A stretch of 64,000 bases of DNA from VAZQ01 sp963763365 (GTDB taxonomy: Bacteria; Pseudomonadota; Alphaproteobacteria; Rhizobiales; Xanthobacteraceae), in NCBI GenBank assembly GCA_963763365.1, contig CAVXOE010000020.1:1-64000 (forward strand), given 5' to 3'. This document shows positions 16,756 through 24,788 of the stretch, piece after piece. Position 1 is the stretch's first letter, and each line of letters begins with the position of its first letter. A program made the translations under genes and the position numbers. The notes under the pieces are model-generated. The model searched no databases. It saw only the letters and a program-made list of their open reading frames with translations, and was not told where the DNA came from.

Positions 16756-17691
16756 GACATCTCTCCTGCCCGCCGGTTCACGTCGCGCAGAATGAAGATC
16801 GCCGCCACCGACGAGGATCGGCACCATGAACAGCGACACCGAGGCGCCCAAAGGAATGTCGTTGCCCTGGATGCCGACCCAGAACGCCCAGGTGGCGAAC
16901 ACGTGCGTGCGGTCGATCGGGCCGCCCGCGGTCAGAATCCGCACGATGTCGAAATTGGCGAAGGTCACGATCAGCGAGAACAGCGCGGTGATCGCCATGA
17001 TGTTGCGCATCATCGGCAAGGTCACGTACCAGATGCGCTGCCACCAGTTGGCGCCGTCGATCGCGGCCGCCTCGTAGAGCTGCTCGGGCACCGACTTGAG
17101 CGCGGCGAGATACATGATCATGAAGAACGGCGCGCCGATCCAGATGTTGACCAGGATCACCGAGAAGCGTGCCCAGTTGGCGTCGCCGGTCCAGGGGATG
17201 GGGCCGATGTCGAACAGCGCCAGCACCCAGTTGAACGCGCTGTAGGACGGATCGAACAGCCACAGCCACGCAAGGCAGCTCATGGCCGGCGGGATCACCC
17301 ACGGCACCAGCAGCATGCCGCGCCACTTGCGCTGGCCTTTCGACGGGATGTTGTGGACGAAATGCGCGACGATGAAGCCGATCAGCGCTTTGAAGATCAC
17401 CGCCGTGATGGCGAAGATGCAGGACTGCCGCACCACCATCCAGAAGGTTTCGCGCTTGAACAGAAAAAGAAAATTGTCGAAGCCGACGTAGCGCTCCATC
17501 GACTTGTTCAAGGTCGCGAGATGGATCGAATAGAACGCCGGATAGATCACCAGGATGACGACGAGGAGAATGAGCGGCAGCGTCATCAGCAGCGCGATCG
17601 TCGACTTGCGCGCCATCGCCTTGCGGAAGCCGGAGCGCGAGCGCGCGCCAGCTACTACTGCGGTACCGGATTGTAATGTCGCGTCGACCAT
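16752..17691 (-). CDS. ABC sugar transporter permease, MalF/UgpA type (frameshifted near its end)
   Basis: 312 residues after removing one extra base near 16801-16808; the corrected C-terminus is AAIFILRDVNRRAGEMS, the usual ending for this family. GGAGG precedes the ATG at 17691. First span KSTIALLMTLPLILLVVILVIY; EAA loop LYEAAAIDGANWWQRI. Second gene of the operon, 68 bp after the binding protein. As sequenced, the last about 16 codons are replaced and the frame runs into the next permease. Confidence 0.88.
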
Positions 17692-17758
17692 GCGCCACCT
17701 CCTGCCGCACCCGTGCTGCCGCCCAGGCTTGCCGGGCGGCAGCGCACGGACTACGGGC

Positions 17759-19096
17759 TCAGGTCCGCATGTAGCCTTCGACCTCGCTCTCGGCCCAGGC
17801 CAGCGTCTTTTCGAGCGGCTCGCCCTGCATGAAGCGAACGACCATCTTGGTCTGGATCGCCTGGGTGTAGATCTGCACGGCGATCTTCGGCGGTGCCGGC
17901 TGCGCCGCCACGGAGAGGATCTGGTGATTGTGCGGGTTGGGGTAGTGGTAGAGCGTGCCCTTCGGCGGGCCTTCCTCGGCCCAGACCTTGAGCGTGGTCA
18001 GCTTTTCGAAGGCCGGAAGGTCGTAGCCCTGGCTCGCCTCCACCATCTTCTCGATTGCGGCGGGCTGCGAGAGATACAGCAGCAGGCTCTTGGCGGCCGG
18101 CTTGTTCTTGCTGAAATTCCAGATGCCGTAGAAGTACGGCAGGAACGGCGCATACCGCCCCTTCGGCCCGGACGGCATGCCGTGCGTCCAGAGCTGCTCG
18201 GCGACCTGCGGCGCGTCGCGCTTGGCAACCGCCCAGGCGCTCGGCGGGTTCATGATCAGCGAGCCCTTGCCGGCGATCAGGTATTTGTTGTTCGACGCGT
18301 TGTCCCAGGCCGGCGCGTCGGGCGGCAACCACTGGCCGAGCTTCTTGTAGTATTCGAGCGCCTGTCGCACCGCGTCGTTCTTGACCGAGATGTTGCCCTT
18401 GGCGTCGACCAGGTCGGCGCCGAACGACTGGAAGATCGCGCCTGCGGTGTCGACGTTGTCCTCGGTTCCGCCGAGCCCGATGCCGAGCGGATGGCCGCCC
18501 TTGTGGCAGGCTTCCGCGGCCTTGAGCATGGCGTCGAGCGTCCAGGCGTCGGCCTTGGGCGGCGCGCCCGCCGGATACATCGCCTGCACGTCGATGCCGG
18601 CGTGCTTCTTCATGAGATCGATGCGCGAGCACGGGCCTTTGATCTGGCTGCCGACCGCCGCCGGCACCGCCACCCAGCGGCCGCCCGGCTTGGCGAGGTA
18701 TTCGCAGGTCGGGTTGACCTTGCCGTTGATCTTGATCAGCTCGGCCATGATGTCGTCGACCGGCTCCAGCCGGTTGGCGTGATCGGCCGGCTGCCAAGTC
18801 GGGAAAGCGAAGATGTCGTGGCCCGAGCGCGCTTGCGCTTCCGCGGCGATCGTCAGCAGGTTCTTGTTGCCCTGAGACGTAATGTAGTCGATCTGCAGCT
18901 CGACTTTTTCCTTGGCTCCCCACTCTTCGCACAATTGCTGCGAGGCTTTATTGGCGCCGGGCACCCAATGGTCCCAGAATCCGATCGACAACTTGCCGGC
19001 GGCGTACGCTCCGCGCACATACGGCATGGCGATTACGGCGGTGGTGGCGACGGTGGTCTTGAGAAAGCGACGGCGATTGAGCTTGCCCGCGAGCAT
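17759..19096 (-). CDS. ABC transporter substrate-binding protein, family 1, Tat-exported
   Basis: 445 residues from the ATG at 19096, six bases after a GGAGGA Shine-Dalgarno. The N-terminus NRRRFLKTTVATTAVIAMP is a twin-arginine signal. The body has the extracellular solute-binding family 1 pattern (GKLSIGFWDHWVPGANKA, AGKGSLIMNPPSAW). It heads the operon binding protein, permease, permease, ATPase. The ligand is probably a carbohydrate or polyol, but the sequence does not identify it. Confidence 0.92.
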   Translation of the reverse strand: MLAGKLNRRRFLKTTVATTAVIAMPYVRGAYAAGKLSIGFWDHWVPGANKASQQLCEEWGAKEKVELQIDYITSQGNKNLLTIAAEAQARSGHDIFAFPTWQPADHANRLEPVDDIMAELIKINGKVNPTCEYLAKPGGRWVAVPAAVGSQIKGPCSRIDLMKKHAGIDVQAMYPAGAPPKADAWTLDAMLKAAEACHKGGHPLGIGLGGTEDNVDTAGAIFQSFGADLVDAKGNISVKNDAVRQALEYYKKLGQWLPPDAPAWDNASNNKYLIAGKGSLIMNPPSAWAVAKRDAPQVAEQLWTHGMPSGPKGRYAPFLPYFYGIWNFSKNKPAAKSLLLYLSQPAAIEKMVEASQGYDLPAFEKLTTLKVWAEEGPPKGTLYHYPNPHNHQILSVAAQPAPPKIAVQIYTQAIQTKMVVRFMQGEPLEKTLAWAESEVEGYMRT

Positions 19097-19361
19097 TGGA
19101 AATCCTCCCATGGGTTCCCGCTCGGACGTTGCCGATTTATTTTTGCAGCCGTCGATCTTGATCGGACGGCCTCTTCGGCTTCCGGTCCGTGCCGCAAGTC
19201 TAGATCAAAAGCGTTCGGCTTGTCAGGAAAGATTTGCTTGTTCACCGTGCCAAGGCGGCCGCTGCCATGACGCGGTTTGTCGCAGTCGGCTCATCCTATC
19301 GCCGCAGCGCAGCACGACGGATAAGTCGAAAGTCGAATATCGGTTGCCGGAACGCGCAGCT

Positions 19362-20267
19362 TCAGTCCTGCGCGCGAGCCTTTTTCAGATGCTGCAAGAC
19401 CTTTGCGCGCAGCGCGGCCTGATCCGCCGTGCTCCAGGCGCGAAAGCCTTCGCCCGATTTGAAGCCGAGCCGCCCATCCGACACGAGCTTTTCGAGATAG
19501 GGCGACGGACCCGGCCGCAACTCGATGGCCGGTAGCACGGTCTGATGGATCGCGAGCGTCAGGTCGGTGCCGACGAGATCGGCATTTTCCAGCGGCCCGA
19601 GCACGGCGAGCCGCCGGCCGAAGCTCGCCTTGATCACGGTGTCCACCGTCTCGGCGTCGCAGATACCGTGCTCGACCAGTGCGATCGCTTCCCGCCACAG
19701 CGCATGTTGCAGGCGATTGCCGACAAAGCCGGGCACGTCCTTCTTGACGTGCACGGGCATTTTGCCCGCCGCCTTGTGCAGCGCGATGGTCCACTCAATG
19801 GCGTGCGGCGATGTCCATTGCGTTCCAATCACCTCGACCAACGGCACGAGAAACGGCGGATTCCACCAATGGGTGCCGAGCGCGCGCGAGCGATCCTTCA
19901 GCCCCTCCATGATCTTGGTGATCGGAATGACCGAAGTGTTGCTGGCGAGGATCGTGTCGGGCCGCACCTTCTGTTCGATCTCGGCAAACAATTTTTGCTT
20001 CAGCGGCAAGTCTTCCAGCACCGCCTCGACCACGTAGTCCGCCTCGCTCACCGCATCGCCGAGGTCGTGGCACGGCTGAACGCGCTCGACTGCCGACGGA
20101 TCGTCGCCAAGGTCCTTCAGGTTGGCGAGGATGCGGGCCTTGACGCTCGCCAGCGAAGCCATCACCGGATCGTAGATCGTGACCTCGTGGCCGGCGAGCG
20201 CGAACACCTGCGCGATGCCATGCCCCATCAGGCCTGCGCCGATCACGGCGATGCGCGCTCTGCTCAT
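19362..20267 (-). CDS. 3-hydroxyacyl-CoA dehydrogenase NAD-binding family protein
   Basis: 301 residues. Rossmann motif IAVIGAGLMGHGIAQVFALAGHEV, DYVVEAVLEDLPLKQKLFAEIE, LASNTSVIPIT, the catalytic His region GTHWWNPPFLVPLVEVI with the following PGFVGNRLQHALWREAIALVEHG, and the C-terminal helical dimer domain. Members of this group act on short 3-hydroxyacids or acyl-CoA (for example L-gulonate or 3-hydroxybutyryl-CoA type). It sits at the edge of the catabolic region and is in line with an SDR and cyclase on the same strand, suggesting roles in one pathway. Confidence 0.92.
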   Translation of the reverse strand: MSRARIAVIGAGLMGHGIAQVFALAGHEVTIYDPVMASLASVKARILANLKDLGDDPSAVERVQPCHDLGDAVSEADYVVEAVLEDLPLKQKLFAEIEQKVRPDTILASNTSVIPITKIMEGLKDRSRALGTHWWNPPFLVPLVEVIGTQWTSPHAIEWTIALHKAAGKMPVHVKKDVPGFVGNRLQHALWREAIALVEHGICDAETVDTVIKASFGRRLAVLGPLENADLVGTDLTLAIHQTVLPAIELRPGPSPYLEKLVSDGRLGFKSGEGFRAWSTADQAALRAKVLQHLKKARAQD

Positions 20268-20300
20268 GGCTGCGTGTCACGTCGGCAAGCCCGCGCGGCC

Positions 20301-20478
20301 TCCCCTCCCCCCACGCAGCGAAGCGGAGTGGTGGGGAGGGGTCGGGGGTGGGGGGCATTCTTCGTCGAGAAAGGCCCCCCACCCCGACGCGCACGCAGCC
20401 AAGTTTCGCAGGCTGCGTAAACTTGCCTGCGATGCGTCGACCCTCCCCACCGCTCGCAAGCGCTCGCGGGAGGAGGGC
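20301..20478. repeat. Compound palindromic repeat (R6)
   Basis: Three or more hairpins in the gap between two same-strand genes: TCCCCTCCCC...GGGGAGGGG (20301-20342), GTCGGGGGTGGGGGGC...GCCCCCCACCCCGAC (20341-20388) and AAGTTTCGCAGGC...GCGTAAACTT (20401-20424), then CGACCCTCCCC...GGGAGGAGGG. Strong G-runs could form stable secondary structure. Confidence 0.7.
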
Positions 20479-20509
20479 AGGCAGGAGAGTGCACGGCAGA
20501 CATATAAGT

Positions 20510-21313
20510 TCACCCCGCCGTGTAGCCGCCGTCGGCATAAAGGATGTGGCCGGTGTAGAAGTCCGAGGCCTTGGAGGCGAGGAACAACAGCGGGCCGGCG
20601 AGATCCGACGGCTCGCCGAGACGGCCTTTCGGCACGCGGCCGATGAAGCCCTTGCGCACGTTGGTGGCGTTCTCATTGTCCTCATACATCCAGGCTGTGA
20701 GCGGCGAACGGAAGACCGTCGGCGCGATCGCGTTGACGGTGATGCCGGTCGCGCCCCACTCGCAGCCGAGCGCCTTGGTGACGCCGTCGATCGCCGACTT
20801 CGACGCGCAATAGGCCGTGTAGCCGGCCGGATGTCCGAGCAGCCCACGCGCCGACGACATGAAGATGACCTTGCCGCCCCTGCCCTGCGCCAGCATCTGC
20901 TTGCCGGCCGCACGCGCCATCAGCCACGATTGCGTGACGTTGACGTCCATCACTTCCATGAAGGTCTCGGGCGCTTGATCGACGATCTTGGCGACCTTGT
21001 TGATGCCGGAAGCCGTCACCAGGATATCGACGCCGCCGAAGCGATTGACCGCGGCCGCGACGATCTTGTCGCAATTCTCCGCCGAATTCGGCCGCAGCAC
21101 CACGGATTCAACCTTGCCGCCGAGCGCCTCGCATTCCGCGGCGACTTTCTTCAACTCGCCCGCATTGCCGGCCGCCAGCACGACGTTGGCGCCCGCGCCG
21201 GCCAAGACCTTGGCGGCGAGCGCGCCGAACGCGCCCGACGCACCGGTGACGATCGCGGTCTTGCCCTTGACGTCGAACAGCGACGACGGATTTTTCAGGA
21301 AGTCTTCGGACAT
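20510..21313 (-). CDS. Short-chain dehydrogenase/reductase
   Basis: 267 residues, classical SDR. Cofactor motif VTGASGAFG, the NAG-like motif is replaced by VTASG, VNVTQSWLMA, and the catalytic Ser (FMSSARG) and Tyr-x3-Lys (YTAYCASK) are present; C-terminal GHILYADGGYTAG. Members close to this form (N-terminal SLFDVKGKTAIVTG) often act as gluconate 5-dehydrogenase or 3-oxoacyl reductases. The same-strand neighbours (cupin and cyclase upstream, hydroxyacyl-CoA dehydrogenase downstream) suggest a catabolic oxidation step. Confidence 0.93.
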   Translation of the reverse strand: MSEDFLKNPSSLFDVKGKTAIVTGASGAFGALAAKVLAGAGANVVLAAGNAGELKKVAAECEALGGKVESVVLRPNSAENCDKIVAAAVNRFGGVDILVTASGINKVAKIVDQAPETFMEVMDVNVTQSWLMARAAGKQMLAQGRGGKVIFMSSARGLLGHPAGYTAYCASKSAIDGVTKALGCEWGATGITVNAIAPTVFRSPLTAWMYEDNENATNVRKGFIGRVPKGRLGEPSDLAGPLLFLASKASDFYTGHILYADGGYTAG

Positions 21314-21347
21314 GGGACTACTCGCCGATTGGGCACTGAATGTTCCT

Positions 21348-21441
21348 CGTCATGGCCGGGCTTGACCCGGCCATCCACGACTTACTTACGACTTGTCAGC
21401 AAGCAAGACGTGGATGCCCGGCCCAAGGCCGGGCATGACGG
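21348..21441. repeat. Palindromic repeat family R3 (CGTCATGGCCGGGCTTG type)
   Basis: Arms CGTCATGGCCGGGCTTGACC..CCATCCACG and CGTGGATGCCCGG..GGCCGGGCATGACGG. Other copies at 58008-58098, 58748-58840 and 63808-63896. When translated this family yields MxGTSPAMT-like or PGLDPGIHV-like peptides at gene ends. Confidence 0.85.
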
Positions 21442-21464
21442 AATTCTGCTGCACAGCTCTACCA

Positions 21465-21803
21465 TCACTTCACCGGCGCGACCGCGACCGCGATGGTGCA
21501 GACCTCGTGGCCGCGGTTGACGATCTCGCGGCTTTCGTTCGGGCCGATGTAGCAGCTATCGCCCGGCTTCACGACCGTCTCCTTGCCGCCGGCGATCACC
21601 GTCAACTCGCCGGCCAGCACGTAGTAGATCTTCTCGGGCGGCGAGGCGTCCGGTCCGGCGCCGCCGCCTGGCAGGAAATGCGAGATGCCGAACACGAGCG
21701 TCTGCGAGCCGCCCATCTCGGCACCGAACACGCGGAACGACTTGTAGTCGCGATGATTGGGAGCGTCGTAGGCCTTGGCCTCGGAAAATTTGCGCACGAT
21801 CAT
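21465..21803 (-). CDS. Cupin-domain protein
   Basis: 112 residues; single cupin barrel with ISHFLPGGGAGPDASPPEKIYYVLAGELTVI as motif 1 (His positions partly replaced) and VKPGDSCYIGPNESREIVNRGHE as motif 2. Start ATG at 21803 overlaps the TGA of the upstream cyclase gene (TGATG), so the two are translationally coupled. It probably binds or stabilises a small acid intermediate, or is a regulatory/isomerase cupin; metal binding is uncertain. Confidence 0.85.
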   Translation of the reverse strand: MIVRKFSEAKAYDAPNHRDYKSFRVFGAEMGGSQTLVFGISHFLPGGGAGPDASPPEKIYYVLAGELTVIAGGKETVVKPGDSCYIGPNESREIVNRGHEVCTIAVAVAPVK

Positions 21804-22648
21804 CAGAACTTCTCCCCTTTCTCGATCCGGAACGAACCCTTGGGATCGGCGATGGCGACGAGGCGGATGATGCAACCATCGCCGCGGTCCCAGTTCCACG
21901 GGAAAAACGCGAATGTGCAGCGTTTGCCGGTGACCTTGTCGAGGTCGCCGCCGACATTCTCGATGCCGAGAATGCCGTTCTTGAACAGGATGCGATGCAC
22001 CGGCTCCCATTCGGGGAAGTCGTCCTTCCAGTCGCGCCCGCCGGACCACTTCTTGTATTCCTCGGCGAGATGCGGATGCAGCGGCCCGTTGCGCTGCGGG
22101 CCGATCGCGGTGGCGAGCGGATGGTCGTTCGCCTGCGTGTCGTGGCCGACGACCTTCACTTTCTTCTCGACGAACCACTCGCCGGCCGACGACACGAAAC
22201 CCGGCGCGCGGCAGAAATAGTCCTCGCTGTCCTCGTATTGGTGATGCCAGCCGGTGTTGACGATCACCACGTCGCGCGGCCGCACCACCTTGCCGGCGGC
22301 CTTTTCAAGGTCATCGTAGGTGATCTGCTCCCACATCTTCTTCTTGATGGAGACCACGATGCCGGAGCCGAAGAAATGCGGCAGCGGCACCTCGTCGATG
22401 AAGGGCGTGCCCTGGATGACGTGCGCAGGCGCATCGATATGCGTGGTGTTGTGCATCGAGGTCGTGATGCGCTGCGACAGCACGCCCGACTTCGCCATGT
22501 AATGGATGCGCTCGATCTTCACGTCCTCGAAATACGGCCAGTTCGGGGACTGATAGCCGAACCGATGGGACAGGTTATAGAACTCAAGCCCCATGCTGTT
22601 GTTGAGGTTCTCCTCGAACATCACGCCACGGATTTTCTTGGCCACCAC
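21803..22648 (-). CDS. Cyclase family protein (kynurenine-formamidase-like metal hydrolase)
   Basis: 281 residues from a GTG at 22648, preceded by a strong AGGGAGG. The family metal motif H-x-x-x-H-x-D is HNTTHIDAPAH, with GHDTQAND as the second active-site strand and HRILFKNGILGIENVGG near the end. Relatives hydrolyse amides, lactones or cyclic acids such as N-formylkynurenine and isatin. It is coupled to the cupin gene. A GGTAC-N4-GTATCG motif lies 68-82 bp upstream, shared with other genes here, so IclR control is likely (inference). Confidence 0.9.
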   Translation of the reverse strand: MVAKKIRGVMFEENLNNSMGLEFYNLSHRFGYQSPNWPYFEDVKIERIHYMAKSGVLSQRITTSMHNTTHIDAPAHVIQGTPFIDEVPLPHFFGSGIVVSIKKKMWEQITYDDLEKAAGKVVRPRDVVIVNTGWHHQYEDSEDYFCRAPGFVSSAGEWFVEKKVKVVGHDTQANDHPLATAIGPQRNGPLHPHLAEEYKKWSGGRDWKDDFPEWEPVHRILFKNGILGIENVGGDLDKVTGKRCTFAFFPWNWDRGDGCIIRLVAIADPKGSFRIEKGEKF

Positions 22649-22715
22649 ACGCCTCCCTGAGCGCTTGCGGGTTATCTTGATGCCGCGGCGCGCAACGCCG
22701 CTTGTCCCGCCATAT

Positions 22716-22730
22716 GGTACGCTTGTATCG
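22716..22730. promoter_or_regulatory. Candidate IclR-type operator upstream of the cyclase operon
   Basis: GGTACGCTTGTATCG. The same 5-4-5 layout with identical arms (GGTAC, GTATCG) occurs at 35576-35590, and a related site lies in front of the IclR gene at 23731-23744. It lies upstream of the cyclase-cupin unit. Confidence 0.5.
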
Positions 22731-22782
22731 ACAAAGCATACATGCGGGAGCGCGCCTCGCGCAAGCAGCGATCTAAAGCAGA

Positions 22783-22855
22783 CTGGATTGCTTCGTCGCT
22801 TGCGCTCCTCGCAATGACGCCCCCGTCATTGCGAGCCGAAGGCGAAGCAATCCAG
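22783..22855. repeat. Palindromic repeat family R1, inverted arrangement
   Basis: Here the two R1 arms face the other way: CTGGATTGCTTCG...CTCGCAATGACG comes first, followed by CGTCATTGCGAG...CGAAGCAATCCAG, so the hairpin pivots on the TGACG/CGTCA ends. The other three copies pivot on the CCAG/CTGG ends. Confidence 0.85.
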
Positions 22856-22885
22856 AACCTGGACCAGGAGAATCTTGTTTCCAGC

Positions 22886-23668
22886 TCACGCCGCGACGGC
22901 GGAGAGATGATCCCGCAATGACCGCGCGGTCGCCTTGAGCCGTTCGACGATCTGTCTCTGCTGGTCACTGAACCGCTGGGCCGGCACCGGAACCGAGACG
23001 GCGATGTCGTTGCCGAGCAGGTCGCGCATGACCACGCCGACGGCGCAAATCCCCACCGTGTGCTCTTCGTGATCGAAGGCAATGCCGGATTTGCGGACGG
23101 CGCGCAGGTCTTTGATCAATGCGCTGATCCGCGTGATCGTGTTCGGCGTCCGCCGCTCATAGCTCGTGCCGATGAGACGGGCGATCGCGATCTCGTCGAA
23201 TTGCGCCAGATAGGCCTTGCCGTTGGCCGTGCAATAGAGCGGAAAGGTCTCGCCGATCGCCGAAACCGCGCGCAACCGCTGCGGACCGATCACCTGATCG
23301 ATGAAGATGAGGTGATCCTTCTGAATCTTCGCAAGATCGACGGTTTCGCCAAGCTCCTGCGAAAGCCGCGTCAGGAACGGACGCGCGATCGAGACGAAGT
23401 CGGTGCGCGCCGACGCGGCGAGCCGCAGGATGGTGGGCCCGAGTTGCACTCGCCCGGTCGGCGACGCGGCGATCACGAGCTTCTCCGCCTCCAGCGCAGC
23501 GACGATGCGCTGCACCGTCGAGCGCGCGAGACCGACGCGCTGCGCGATCTGCCCGAGACTCAGTCCCACCGGCTCATCCTCGAGCGCGCGCAGGATCGCG
23601 GCCGCACGCGCGATGACTTGCACCTGGCTCTTTTCGCTGCCGGGGTTGCGGCCGTTCTGTCGTTGCAC
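22886..23668 (-). CDS. IclR family transcriptional regulator
   Basis: 260 residues from a GTG at 23668 that has GGAG six bases upstream; the longer frame to 23782 would cover the divergent promoter. Winged HTH at about residues 15-75 (LSLGQIAQRVGLARSTVQRIVAALEAEKLV) and the IclR effector domain with VSAIGETFPLYCTANGKAYLA and GIAFDHEEHTVGICAVGVVMRD. IclR proteins commonly control aromatic-acid catabolism. It is divergent from an amidohydrolase/MFS operon. Related inverted motifs occur at its own promoter, at the cyclase and at the FAH/amidohydrolase divergon. Confidence 0.93.
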   Translation of the reverse strand: MQRQNGRNPGSEKSQVQVIARAAAILRALEDEPVGLSLGQIAQRVGLARSTVQRIVAALEAEKLVIAASPTGRVQLGPTILRLAASARTDFVSIARPFLTRLSQELGETVDLAKIQKDHLIFIDQVIGPQRLRAVSAIGETFPLYCTANGKAYLAQFDEIAIARLIGTSYERRTPNTITRISALIKDLRAVRKSGIAFDHEEHTVGICAVGVVMRDLLGNDIAVSVPVPAQRFSDQQRQIVERLKATARSLRDHLSAVAA

Positions 23669-23730
23669 GTCAATCTCCAAGGCCGGCCACGTTGCAGTCG
23701 CGCCGCAGCTTGCCGGCTGGCTCACGCATT

Positions 23731-23744
23731 GATACGCTTTGACC
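23731..23744. promoter_or_regulatory. Candidate IclR-type operator in the IclR/amidohydrolase divergent promoter
   Basis: GATACGCTTTGACC; read on the other strand it is GGTCA-AAGC-GTATC, the same 5-4-5 layout as the sites at 22716 and 35576. A further ATACGGTAC lies at 23748-23756. Position between iclR and the divergent operon fits autoregulation. Confidence 0.45.
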
Positions 23745-23790
23745 AAAATACGGTACAGAAGACAAGGGTAGGAATCGGTCAAGGGGAACC

Positions 23791-24750
23791 ATGAGCAAAA
23801 AGATCGCGCTCGAAGAGCATTTCCTGTCGCCCGGCCTGATCGAATACTGGCGGCCGACGATGACCGAAGTCCCGCGTGAGCGCGGCGAGCATTTCTTTCA
23901 GTGCCTCACGGATTTCGGCGAACTGCGTCTGCAGGGCATGGATCAGGCCGGTATCGCGCGGGCGGTGCTGGCGATCGCCGGACCCGGCGTGCAGGCCGAG
24001 CGGGATGCCGCCAAGGCCGTGCGCAATGCGCGCGAGTCGAACGACTTCCTGGCGCAGGAAATCGCGAAACGGCCCGATCGCTATTCGGGCTTCGCTCATC
24101 TCCCGATGCAGGATGCCAAGGCCGCGGCCGACGAGCTCGAGCGCTGCGTGCGTGAACTGAAATTTTGCGGGGCCATGATCAACGGCCACACCCACGGGCA
24201 GTATCTCGACGCTCCCGAACTCTATCCATTCTGGGAACGCGCCGACGCGCTCGGCGCCACGATCTACCTGCACCCAGCCGACCCGGTCACACAGCCCTCC
24301 GTGCTGTCGGGCTACAAGGTGCTGATGCGGCCGATGTGGGGATGGGGCTTCGAGACCGGCTCGCATGCACTGCGGCTCATCGTCGGCGGGCATTTCGACC
24401 GCTTCCCGCGCAGCAAGCTGATGCTCGGCCACCTTGGCGAGACCCTGCCCTTCCTGCTGTGGCGGTTCGACAGCCGCGCCGAGTTTCACGGCCTCAAGCT
24501 CAAGAAGGCTCCCTCCGAGTACATCCGGGAGAATGTCTTCGTCACCACCTCGGGAATGTGTTCGGCCGAGCCGCTCACCTGCACGCTCAAGGCACTTGGG
24601 CGCGACCGGGTCATGTTCGCCGCCGACTATCCGTTCGAGACGGTCGAGGAGGCGGCGCACTTCATCGACGGCGTCGAGCTCGACGGCAAGCTCCGCGACG
24701 ACGTCTGCTACAACAATGCCGCCAATCTGCTGGGACTGCGCCAACAATAA
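23791..24750 (+). CDS. Amidohydrolase-2 (ACMSD) family decarboxylase, gamma-resorcylate-decarboxylase-like
   Basis: 319 residues. The opening KKIALEEHFLSP supplies the Glu-x-His metal site; HPADP, LGHLGETLPF and FAADYPFE supply the remaining metal/active-site residues. This pattern matches non-oxidative hydroxybenzoate decarboxylases (2,6- or 2,3-dihydroxybenzoate) more closely than plain hydrolases. It is the first gene of an operon with an MFS carrier 38 bp later and is divergent from iclR. The probable role is decarboxylation of a hydroxylated aromatic acid imported by the carrier. Confidence 0.88.
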   Translation: MSKKIALEEHFLSPGLIEYWRPTMTEVPRERGEHFFQCLTDFGELRLQGMDQAGIARAVLAIAGPGVQAERDAAKAVRNARESNDFLAQEIAKRPDRYSGFAHLPMQDAKAAADELERCVRELKFCGAMINGHTHGQYLDAPELYPFWERADALGATIYLHPADPVTQPSVLSGYKVLMRPMWGWGFETGSHALRLIVGGHFDRFPRSKLMLGHLGETLPFLLWRFDSRAEFHGLKLKKAPSEYIRENVFVTTSGMCSAEPLTCTLKALGRDRVMFAADYPFETVEEAAHFIDGVELDGKLRDDVCYNNAANLLGLRQQ

Positions 24751-24788
24751 TAAGAGCGCGGCCCGCGTTCCAAGCCGGGGAGGACATC

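Noticed and set aside
15841..17691. A 616-residue fused double permease
   Set aside because: A one-base insertion near 16801-16808 explains it; removing it restores the usual permease ending and an ATGA overlap with the second permease.
20301..20478. A CRISPR array or tandem-repeat locus
   Set aside because: The structure is a set of inverted repeats without regular spacers; no cas genes are present anywhere in the window.
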